DNA from: Chloroflexota bacterium
GTDB taxonomy: Bacteria; Chloroflexota; Dehalococcoidia; CAUJGQ01
Reading direction: 5' to 3'
DNA length: 37,536 bases
Assembly: GCA_963170165.1 (NCBI GenBank)
Contig: CAUJGQ010000138.1
Span: 159,690 to 197,225, forward strand
A program made the translations under genes and the position numbers. Positions 17,195-25,651 of the stretch are shown piece after piece (position 1 is the first letter of the stretch; every line of letters begins with the position of its first letter). The notes beneath the pieces are model-generated. The model saw only the letters and a list, made by a program, of their open reading frames with translations. It was not told the origin of the DNA and made no database searches.

Positions 17195-18442
17195 TCAGTG
17201 CGGGATTGCCGGTGCGGTGGCGGGGTCGGTTTCCAGGGCAATCCCGGCGGCGAGCAGGCGGTCGATGGTGGCACTATCGAGACCGCCGATCGCGCGCAGC
17301 ACACGGCGGGTGTCCTGACCGACGCTGGGTGGCGCGCCCCGCACCATGCCGGGCGTGCGGCTGAATTTCAGCGGATGGTTGATCAGCCGAACGCTGCCCA
17401 GCTTGGGATGTGGCTGCTCGACGATCATCTGCCGCGTCGCCACCTGCTCCATCGCCGCCGCCTGCGGGATCGTGTTGAGCGGACCGCTGGGGATGCCGGC
17501 CGGGCGGAAGTCTGCCAGCCACTCGGCGGTGGTGCGCGTGCGGAAGGCCGCGCTGAGCACCGGCTCGAGCAGGGTGTGATTGGCCGTACGCTTGCCGCTG
17601 GTCTCGAAACGCTCGTCGTCCAGTAACTCCGGCAATCCGAGGAAGGCGCACAGTATCTGCCACTGGTTCTCCGTGCCCCAGGACAGCGCCACGACCATGT
17701 GGCCGTCGGCAGTGGGGAACGCCTGAAACGGTGTGGCCGCCGGGTGGCGCGTGCCCAGCGGGCCAGGCGGGAGACCGGTGGCAAAGTAGCGGGTGAAGGC
17801 ATTCTCCAGCACAGCAAGCTGGCAGTCGAGCATAGAGACGTCGATGTACTGGCCGCGGCCGCTGCGTTCCCGCTCGTGCAGCGCTGCCAGGATGCCGATG
17901 GCGGCGTACAGACCGGCGGCGATATCTCCCAGGCTGAGGCCGGGCCGCACCGGCGGGCCGCCCGGCTCTCCGGTGATGCTCATCACCCCGCCGGCGCCCT
18001 GCACGATCACATCTAGCGCGGGCAACGCCCGGTCGGGGCCGGTCTGCCCAAAGCCGGAGACGGAGCACATGATCAGGCGGGAGTTGCGGGCGGAGAGCGT
18101 CGCGTAGTCCAGCCCCAGCCTGGCCATGACACCGGGGGTGAAGTTCTCCATCACGACATCGGCGTGTTCTACCAGCCGCAGGAAGGCGTCTCGGCCCTCC
18201 GGCGCGCGCAGGTCCAGCGCCACCGAGTCCTTGCCGCGGTTGATCGAGATGAAGTAGGCGGATTCATCTTCGATGAACGGGCCAGTGGTGCGGGCGATAT
18301 CGCCGTAGGGAGGGCGCTCGACCTTGATCACCTCCGCACCCAGGTCGCACAGCGTCATGGCGGCGTACGGCCCGGACAGCACCCAGGTGAGATCGAGCAC
18401 ACGCACGCCCGCGAGCGGGCCGGGGGCAGAAGCAGCGGTCAT
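17195..18442 (-). CDS. Family III CoA-transferase (CaiB/BaiF), paralogue
   Basis: 415 residues from ATG 18442, which has GAGG 8 bases upstream; a longer frame to 18499 lies within the preceding gene. It has the same landmarks as the copy at 14251: GVRVLDLTWVLSGPYAAM, INRGKDSVALDLRAPEG, ENFTPGVMARLGLDY, SGFGQTGPD, LSLGDIAAGLY with the probable catalytic Asp, and GRGQYIDVSMLDCQ. Its start codon overlaps the stop of the MNT nucleotidyltransferase gene by four bases (ATGA), so translation is coupled. Substrate unknown. The two paralogues and the sulfatase may form one catabolic locus. Confidence 0.92.
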   Translation of the reverse strand: MTAASAPGPLAGVRVLDLTWVLSGPYAAMTLCDLGAEVIKVERPPYGDIARTTGPFIEDESAYFISINRGKDSVALDLRAPEGRDAFLRLVEHADVVMENFTPGVMARLGLDYATLSARNSRLIMCSVSGFGQTGPDRALPALDVIVQGAGGVMSITGEPGGPPVRPGLSLGDIAAGLYAAIGILAALHERERSGRGQYIDVSMLDCQLAVLENAFTRYFATGLPPGPLGTRHPAATPFQAFPTADGHMVVALSWGTENQWQILCAFLGLPELLDDERFETSGKRTANHTLLEPVLSAAFRTRTTAEWLADFRPAGIPSGPLNTIPQAAAMEQVATRQMIVEQPHPKLGSVRLINHPLKFSRTPGMVRGAPPSVGQDTRRVLRAIGGLDSATIDRLLAAGIALETDPATAPAIPH

Positions 18443-18843
18443 GGATGATCCTCGGAAGCGGGAGTGACAGCAGCGGACGGCGGCGCACCCGCCAGCCACA
18501 GTGTCTCACGGGCCAGGGCGGCGGCAAACCGGGGGCTGCGCTCCGCCAGCCGCGCCCATTCGTCCGGGGTATAGGTGAGCACATCAGCGGGCAGCGGTAG
18601 CCGCTCGGACGGCCAGCGGGCCGAGCGCTGCAGCCACGGCTCGTCGCTTGCCCGTACGATCACCACCATGTCGAGGTCGCTGCCGAAGCCGGCGTCGCCA
18701 CGCCCGTACGAACCGAACACCCCGACGGCGCTCACCTCGGGGTATGCTGCCATCAACTCCGCCGCCCACGTGCGCGCGCCGCTCAGCACCTCCTCACGGC
18801 GGGGCCAGCGCCGCACGAACGAACGCGACGATCGCTCCGGCAT
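18439..18843 (-). CDS. MNT nucleotidyltransferase (antitoxin-type)
   Basis: 134 residues from ATG 18843, which has GAGGAGG 8 bases upstream; the longer frame to 19038 is an out-of-frame shadow of the HEPN gene. It carries the minimal nucleotidyltransferase signature FGSYGRGDAGFGSDLDMVV (Gly-Ser at 44-45, Asp 56 and 58). MNT proteins paired with HEPN partners are antitoxins; in the characterised HepT/MntA pair the MNT protein adds AMP to the HEPN toxin. The gene overlaps the HEPN gene by 50 bases and the CoA-transferase gene by 4 bases. Confidence 0.88.
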   Translation of the reverse strand: MPERSSRSFVRRWPRREEVLSGARTWAAELMAAYPEVSAVGVFGSYGRGDAGFGSDLDMVVIVRASDEPWLQRSARWPSERLPLPADVLTYTPDEWARLAERSPRFAAALARETLWLAGAPPSAAVTPASEDHP

Positions 18844-19189
18844 GGCGGATCGCCTCCTCACTTTGCAGCAGTCCGAAAAACTCGAACGGCGCGCCCTCGG
18901 GCAGCGCGTCCGGGTAGCGCGTGGGAATGTAGTAGGTGTCCAGCACCCGGCCGCGCTCAACCAATTGGTCGGGGATGCCAAACTCCTCGACGGACTGCGC
19001 CAGCAACCGCGAGATGGCGTGCCCCCATACCTCCGCATCGTGGTGCAGATACAGCGCCTTCACCGCCTTCTCAGCCGCCTGGTGTGCCGCAAAGCAGGCC
19101 CATCCATGCGCGCCTTCGATACGAGATCGTTCGGCGTGCGCAAGATCATGCTCCGCCTGCCGCAACCAGTCACCCGCGCGATTCACCAT
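18794..19189 (-). CDS. HEPN domain protein (toxin-type partner of MNT)
   Basis: 131 residues from ATG 19189 (MVNRAGDWLRQAEHDL), the usual start of this HEPN subgroup; an ATG at 19210 would add 7 residues. Helical features follow: CFAAHQAAEKAVKAL, and the C-terminal TYYIPTRYPDALPEG motif typical of PF05168 proteins paired with MNT genes. I see no clear Rx4-6H ribonuclease motif, so it may not be an RNase. A TATGCT box at about 19198-19203 on this strand would place the transcription start near the ATG, so the message could be leaderless. It is the first gene of the tightly packed HEPN-MNT-CoA-transferase unit. Confidence 0.83.
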   Translation of the reverse strand: MVNRAGDWLRQAEHDLAHAERSRIEGAHGWACFAAHQAAEKAVKALYLHHDAEVWGHAISRLLAQSVEEFGIPDQLVERGRVLDTYYIPTRYPDALPEGAPFEFFGLLQSEEAIRHAGAIVAFVRAALAPP

Positions 19190-19361
19190 GCGAGTAGCAT
19201 AACGCGGCATCCGGCACCCGGGGGACGATGGATGCAGGCGGGTGGCGGCTGTGCCCCTCCTGCCTTATCCGTTGCCCTGTCGGCGGATGCCACACGTTCC
19301 CCTTGGCGGTGCACCGGGATACGCTTGGCGGCAGCCCTGCGCCATAGAGAGGAGAGCGCCC

Positions 19362-20063
19362 ATGCCTATCTCTGCGGAACTGATCGAGAAGTTGCGCGGC
19401 TACAACGCCCCCAGCATCAGCAACGCCATCGAGCTGTTCAACGTCCGTCCGCGCAACGAGGGGTTCATGGATGGCTCGATCCGGTGCATCTTCCCCCATC
19501 TGCCGCCGTTCGTTGGATACGCCGCGACGTACAAGATCCGCGCGGCCCAGCCGGGCGAGGACGCCGTGCCGGTGACGAAGCTGTACGAGCACATCCTTGC
19601 CCAGCCCGCGCCGCGTGTGATCGTGGTGCAGGACCTGGACGACCCGCCCTGCACCGGCTCGCTGTGGGGCGAGGTCAACGGCAACGTGCACAAGGCGCTA
19701 GGTTGCGCCGCCGTGGTCACCGATGGCGGCGTGCGCGACCTGGACGAGGTGGAGGGCATCGGCCTGCCGCTGTTCGCCCGCGAGGTGATCGTCTCCCATG
19801 CCTATGTGCGCGTGGTGGAGTACGGCACGCCGGTCACCGTCGGCCGCCTGACGGTCTCACCGGGCGATCTGCTGCACGGTGATAAGCACGGTGTGATCAA
19901 TATCCCGCACGACATTGCCGAGCGCATCCCGGAGGCGGTCGACGCTATCGAGGCCTACGAGCGCGGCATCATCAACGCTGCCAAAGACCCGGACTTCACC
20001 GTCGAGAAGCTGATGGCCGCCCGCAACGCGCCGCGGCCACGGCTGGCGGAGACGAGGTATTAG
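19362..20063 (+). CDS. RraA family protein (HMG aldolase-like)
   Basis: 233 residues from ATG 19362 with GGAG upstream. RraA-fold proteins include 4-hydroxy-4-methyl-2-oxoglutarate/oxaloacetate aldolases and regulators of RNase E. The landmarks here are SISNAIELFNV at the N-terminus and ALGCAAVVTDGGVRDLDEV, where the Gly-Gly, Arg and Asp residues match the metal and substrate site of the aldolases. It is followed by GTPVTVGRLTVSPGDLLHGDKHGV, the usual PGD-x-x-x-D-x-x-G close. The site residues favour an aldolase or decarboxylase over the regulator. It lies 40 bases before an Ldh-family dehydrogenase, and the two likely act in one hydroxyacid or oxoacid pathway. Confidence 0.88.
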   Translation: MPISAELIEKLRGYNAPSISNAIELFNVRPRNEGFMDGSIRCIFPHLPPFVGYAATYKIRAAQPGEDAVPVTKLYEHILAQPAPRVIVVQDLDDPPCTGSLWGEVNGNVHKALGCAAVVTDGGVRDLDEVEGIGLPLFAREVIVSHAYVRVVEYGTPVTVGRLTVSPGDLLHGDKHGVINIPHDIAERIPEAVDAIEAYERGIINAAKDPDFTVEKLMAARNAPRPRLAETRY

Positions 20064-20103
20064 CGGCAGCGGATTGCCTGCCCACCCCGAACACGGAGGC
20101 GCC

Positions 20104-21183
20104 ATGACCACGGTACGTTACGACGCTCAGGAACTGATTGGCTTTACCGAGCGGGTGCTGTCCACGCTGGGGATGGAGCCGTCGGATGCGCGGCTGGCAG
20201 GGGAGGTGCTGGTTGATGCCGACCTGATGGGCATCGACTCGCATGGCATCGCGCACCTGCCGGCGCACGGCTCCTATGCCCCAGCGCTGCGCGACGGCAA
20301 GGTCAATCCACGGCCCAACATCTCTATCGTCCGCGAAACGCCGGCGACTGCCCTCATCGATGGCGACCGCGGCATGGGCCTCGTCACCGGCCATCGCGCA
20401 ATGCGCCTGGCCATCGAGAAGGCGAAGCAGACCGGCGTTGGATCGGTCGCCGTGCGCAACAGCCGCCATTACGGTGCGGCGGGCTACTACGCGATGATGG
20501 CCGTGCCCGAGGAAATGATCGGCATGTCCATGACCAACGCCGGGCCGTGGTTTGTGCCCGCCCACGCCAAGAAGAAGCTGATCGGCACCAACCCCATCGC
20601 GGTCGCCGCCCCTGCCGGCAAGGAACAGCCGTTCCTATGCGACCTCGCCACCAGCACCGTCGCCATGGGCAAGCTGGAGATCGCACGGCGCGAGGGCAAG
20701 CCGATTCCGCCGGGCTGGGCGCTGGATGCACTGGGCCAGCCAACGCAGGATATCGAACTGGTCTACCGCGAAGGCGGGCTCACGGCGCTCGGCTCCACCG
20801 CTGCCACCAGCTCGTACAAGGGTTACGCGCTCGGTGCGATGGTCGATGTCTTCACCGGCATCCTGTCCGGCGCCGGATACAGCATGGCGCTGGGAGCATA
20901 CGGCGGCGGCGTCGGCCACTTCTTCTCCGCCTGGCGGGTGGATGCCTTCCTGCCGGTGGCAGAGTTTAAGGCCATGATGGATCAGATGCAGCGTATGTTC
21001 CTCGATGCCGAGCCGGCCGACCCGGCACTGCCGGTGCGGCTTCCCGGTCAGCGCGAATTCGAGACCCGCGCGGGCCGATCCGTGGATGGCATCCCTCTGC
21101 ATATCTCCGTAATCAAGACGCTGGAGGACCTCGCGGACAGCGTGGGGGTGGCGCGGCCCCAGCCAAAAGCCGTAGCTGTGTGA
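20104..21183 (+). CDS. Ldh family (malate/L-sulfolactate/lactate type) oxidoreductase
   Basis: 359 residues from ATG 20104, which has GGAGG upstream. The family (PF02615) contains NAD(P)-dependent malate, sulfolactate, ureidoglycolate and related dehydrogenases, which are unrelated to the Rossmann LDH/MDH enzymes. Typical segments are DADLMGIDSHGIAHLP near residue 40, GDRGMGLVTGHRAM, NSRHYGAAGYYAMMA with the catalytic His, IGTNPIAVAAPA, and SSYKGYALGAMVDVFTGILSG. The substrate is not readable. It is probably co-transcribed with the RraA-like gene. Confidence 0.9.
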   Translation: MTTVRYDAQELIGFTERVLSTLGMEPSDARLAGEVLVDADLMGIDSHGIAHLPAHGSYAPALRDGKVNPRPNISIVRETPATALIDGDRGMGLVTGHRAMRLAIEKAKQTGVGSVAVRNSRHYGAAGYYAMMAVPEEMIGMSMTNAGPWFVPAHAKKKLIGTNPIAVAAPAGKEQPFLCDLATSTVAMGKLEIARREGKPIPPGWALDALGQPTQDIELVYREGGLTALGSTAATSSYKGYALGAMVDVFTGILSGAGYSMALGAYGGGVGHFFSAWRVDAFLPVAEFKAMMDQMQRMFLDAEPADPALPVRLPGQREFETRAGRSVDGIPLHISVIKTLEDLADSVGVARPQPKAVAV

Positions 21184-21286
21184 GGCGTAGGTTACTGCAT
21201 TCCGTCAATGGCGAGCAGGCAAGCACCGGTTTACGATGAACGTAACAGTGCCGTTCCCTTCGGGCTCCCCACCGGAGGCGCTCGCC

Positions 21287-22255
21287 ATGGTCACACAGAC
21301 GCCGCCTGCCATCACCGCTCTGAGCTGGCGTGCCCGCCGCCCGTGGGTCCGCCGCCGGCTGCATGCCGCGCTGGTCGCCAGCGGACGTACATGGCACACG
21401 CTGCCGGAGGTGGCGCGCGCAGCCAGCCTGGCCGATCTGCCACCGGGCGAGGCGCAGGCCGCCATCACCGAACTGGTCCAGGCCGGCGCCGTCGAGGGTA
21501 TTCGCGGCCCGCACGGCTGGTCGCGCGTGCGTGGCCTGACCATCGTGGTCGCCGAGCAGGCCGCCCGGACGGCCATCACGCCATCACCGGAACGAACCCG
21601 CCGCAGCTTCTCGGTGGTCAACCGGGTACGCCGTCACCGCTCTTCCGGGCTTGGCTCGGGTGCGCTGCTGTTCGGCGTGGCGGCCGTGGTGGCGGCCGCG
21701 GTGGCGCTGTGGCTGATGCGCTCCTGGAATGGCTCCCCCGCCACGCGGCCGGCACCGCTCACCCGCGATGGCTGGTATCAGCAGGTGGCGCGTGGCTATC
21801 TCGACGGCTATCGCGCTGGCCGGCCGGGCTTCACCCTTCCCTATCGCTTCACCGAACTGAGCGGCGTCACGCCGGACGCGCCACCGGCACAGCTTGAGCA
21901 AGGATTCGCCCAGTACCTCAAGGCGGCGCTGTTCCTGGGGTACCCCTCCCATGGGGGACTGCTGGCCTGGGCGCGGACGGAGTTCGGCGAGTTGCCCGGC
22001 GGTGATCAGGCGGATGCCTGGTTCCGGCGGGTCGCAGAGGCGTACGCCGCCCGCTCGCTAGCAGGGACGCCCGGCTACGAGATCAGCTCCACGCTGAGCA
22101 CAGCCGGTGGTATCGCTGCCGGCGAGCGTGACGCCGCTGCGCTGACTGCGGGCCTGGTGCGCGCGCTCCGCACGGCGGTGTATCTCGGCACGCCCGAGCC
22201 AGGCGGGGTTCTGGACTGGGCCCGGCGCACTTACGGCGACCTCCCGGCCCCGTAA
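21287..22255 (+). CDS. Membrane protein with tandem C-terminal repeat, unknown function
   Basis: 322 residues from ATG 21287, with GGAGG 8 bases upstream; an ATG at 21236 lacks a ribosome site. Residues 1-90 look like a winged-helix fold (AAITELVQAGAVEGIRG). One transmembrane helix follows (about 125-150, GALLFGVAAVVAAAVALWLM). The outer part holds two copies of a unit of about 80 residues. The first starts GWYQQVARGYLDGY and ends GGLLAWARTEFGELP; the second starts AWFRRVAEAYAARS and ends GGVLDWARRTYGDLP. I recognise no named family. It may be a membrane-anchored regulator, but that is inference. Confidence 0.7.
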   Translation: MVTQTPPAITALSWRARRPWVRRRLHAALVASGRTWHTLPEVARAASLADLPPGEAQAAITELVQAGAVEGIRGPHGWSRVRGLTIVVAEQAARTAITPSPERTRRSFSVVNRVRRHRSSGLGSGALLFGVAAVVAAAVALWLMRSWNGSPATRPAPLTRDGWYQQVARGYLDGYRAGRPGFTLPYRFTELSGVTPDAPPAQLEQGFAQYLKAALFLGYPSHGGLLAWARTEFGELPGGDQADAWFRRVAEAYAARSLAGTPGYEISSTLSTAGGIAAGERDAAALTAGLVRALRTAVYLGTPEPGGVLDWARRTYGDLPAP

Positions 22256-22259
22256 CGCA

Positions 22260-22805
22260 TCAGGCCGCGTCAATCAGCGCCAGCAGGTATGCGGCATCCG
22301 GCTCCGTGGCGGGCGTGCTGCCGCTGGCCAGGACGTGCAGGCGAGGCCAGATCTCCGCGGCACCGAACGCATACGGCTCGGCCAGCAGCATCCGCAGCCG
22401 TGAGGCGTACAGCGTGGCGCCGTCTTCGTGCGTGGCGGGCAGCAGCAACGCTAGCCGTGCCGCGCCCACCCGCGCCACCGTGTCCGAACGGCGCGCCTGT
22501 CCCCACACACGGTCGACCATCCCGGAGAGCACGGCGTCTACGGCGTCCCCGGCTACGCCTGGTATCGCCACCGGCCATAGCAGATTGATGATGATCAGGG
22601 AGACGCCATGCCCAAGCCGTACACCGAGGGCACACGCCTCCTCCACGCGCAACGTAAACGCCTCGCGGCTGATTGCGCCGGTGGCGGGGTCCAGCAGCCC
22701 TGGGTTTCCCGCATCACCCACCAGTGCTTCGCGCAGTTGTTCCATCGTCATCACCGCTGCCCCGGCCGGCGCCCTTGATTGCTGGCGCGCGGAGTGAACT
22801 GTCAC
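22260..22805 (-). CDS. Degenerate GGDEF-like domain protein
   Basis: 181 residues from a GTG at 22805; an ATG at 22751 is an alternative start, and neither has a strong ribosome site. The pattern LLDPATGAISREAFTLRV, then GHGVSLIIINLL, RRSDTVARVGAARLALLLPATH, matches diguanylate cyclase GGDEF domains. In the catalytic loop GG(D/E)EF is replaced by VGAARLA, so it cannot make cyclic-di-GMP. Such domains can bind GTP or serve as adaptors. The N-terminal 40 residues are short and carry no sensor domain. Convergent with the previous gene, 4 bases apart. Confidence 0.7.
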   Translation of the reverse strand: MTVHSARQQSRAPAGAAVMTMEQLREALVGDAGNPGLLDPATGAISREAFTLRVEEACALGVRLGHGVSLIIINLLWPVAIPGVAGDAVDAVLSGMVDRVWGQARRSDTVARVGAARLALLLPATHEDGATLYASRLRMLLAEPYAFGAAEIWPRLHVLASGSTPATEPDAAYLLALIDAA

Positions 22806-23023
22806 CCTGGGTATCGAGCGTGGCGGCGATAGGGATAGTCCCTACCCGCTCCACGTACTACCGCCTGGCCCGCCGGTATGCCAAGGTAGGGCGGGGAGGA
22901 CGGGGTAGCGGACGCAAGGCATCACGAGCGGCTGAGACAGGTTGCCCGATTCCCGCCACAGCGGGAGTGGGGCCGGGGGTGAGGGGGCTCCCCCGCTGCT
23001 CGGCTGGGGCGCAGGAGGGTGGT

Positions 23024-23746
23024 ATGGGTGCGAACGGGAATGGGCGGGGATTGGGGCGTGACCTACTACTGGCGCACAGCTCTGACCTGCATCTAGGCGG
23101 CACAGCGCATCATCCGGAGATGGACGCGCTGGATATCGTGCTGGCCACCGCCGCCGCCGCCGGCGTCGATGCACTGCTGCTGGCCGGCGATATCTTTGAT
23201 CACAACCGTCTGCCGCTGGCGCTCATCGACCGGGCGGCGCGCACGCTGGCGGACGCCGCCATGCCCGTCATTATCCTGCCCGGCAACCATGACTGTCTCA
23301 CCCCCAGCTCCGTCTACCGGCGCGGCGGCCTGGCCGACCCCGCCAACGTCCACGTGCTCGGCATCACCGCCGATGAGAGTCTGGCGCTACCGGCGCTGGA
23401 CCTGGAGGTATGGGGACGGCCGCACCTGGACCATGTCAACATGTCACCGCTCACCGACCCCCGCCCGCGGGGCGCCGCGCGCTGGAACGTTGCCACTGCA
23501 CACGGGCACTGGGTTACCGGCCCGCACGACCATCACCGCTCCTGGTTAATCCACCAGGAGGAACTGGACATGCTCGATGTCGATTATGTCGCGCTGGGGC
23601 ACTGGGACCGGGCGTTGAAGGTGGGTAGTGGCGAGCTGCCGGCCTACTACTCCGGTTCGCCCGACCTGGCCAAGACCGTGAACATCGTGCGCTTCAGTCC
23701 ATCCGGCGGCGTTAGCGTGGAGCGGATGCCACTGGTCCAGCCGTGA
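23024..23746 (+). CDS. Metallophosphoesterase, SbcD/Mre11-like fold
   Basis: 240 residues from ATG 23024, with GGAGGG 5 bases upstream. All calcineurin-like phosphoesterase motifs are present: SSDLHLG near residue 17, LAGDIFDHN, LPGNHDCLT, ATAHGHW and ALGHWDRAL. The order and the GDIFDHN/GNHD spacing resemble the SbcD/Mre11 nuclease family, but the protein is short and lacks the capping domain. No SbcC/Rad50 ATPase gene is nearby. It could be a stand-alone nuclease or a phosphodiesterase of another substrate. The 220 bases before it are GC-rich and hold part of a CCCGC-CACA-GCGGG hairpin. Confidence 0.85.
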   Translation: MGANGNGRGLGRDLLLAHSSDLHLGGTAHHPEMDALDIVLATAAAAGVDALLLAGDIFDHNRLPLALIDRAARTLADAAMPVIILPGNHDCLTPSSVYRRGGLADPANVHVLGITADESLALPALDLEVWGRPHLDHVNMSPLTDPRPRGAARWNVATAHGHWVTGPHDHHRSWLIHQEELDMLDVDYVALGHWDRALKVGSGELPAYYSGSPDLAKTVNIVRFSPSGGVSVERMPLVQP

Positions 23747-23783
23747 CACGTGTGCGCCACTGCAACATGGACTTCATCCCCAT

Positions 23784-23799
23784 GAAACCACGCTGAAAC
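23784..23799 (+). promoter_or_regulatory. GlnR-like box upstream of amt
   Basis: GAAAC (23784-23788), six bases, then GAAAC (23795-23799), followed by GTAAC at 23808-23812. The GAAAC-N6-GAAAC arrangement resembles GlnR half-sites known from actinobacterial amt promoters. It lies 70 bases before the amt start. A perfect hairpin GGGCCGC-AA-GCGGCCC (23828-23843) sits between the box and the start codon. Confidence 0.35.
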
Positions 23800-23868
23800 A
23801 CACGCTTGTAACCATGCCGGCAGACACGGGCCGCAAGCGGCCCGAGCACTGCACAGGGGAGGGCCGGC

Positions 23869-25535
<1,667 letters not shown>

Positions 25536-25550
25536 GGGAGGAGCTTCCGG

Positions 25551-25616
25551 GCCGCGCGGATTGTGGCAGCCATCGCCTGTGCGCCACTCCGGCAATCGCA
25601 CCACGATCCGCGCGGC
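25551..25616 (+). promoter_or_regulatory. Long hairpin between glnK and glnD
   Basis: GCCGCGCGGATTGTGG (25551-25566) pairs with CCACGATCCGCGCGGC (25601-25616), 16 pairs with one G-U wobble, around a 34-base loop. It begins 15 bases after the glnK stop and may act as an attenuator that lowers glnD expression relative to glnK. Confidence 0.5.
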
Positions 25617-25651
25617 TGGATGTAGGAATCCCATTGGAAAGTTGATCGCGT

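Noticed and set aside
18439-19038. 199-residue version of the MNT gene
   Set aside because: The first 65 residues are an out-of-frame reading of the HEPN gene; ATG 18843 has a strong ribosome site.
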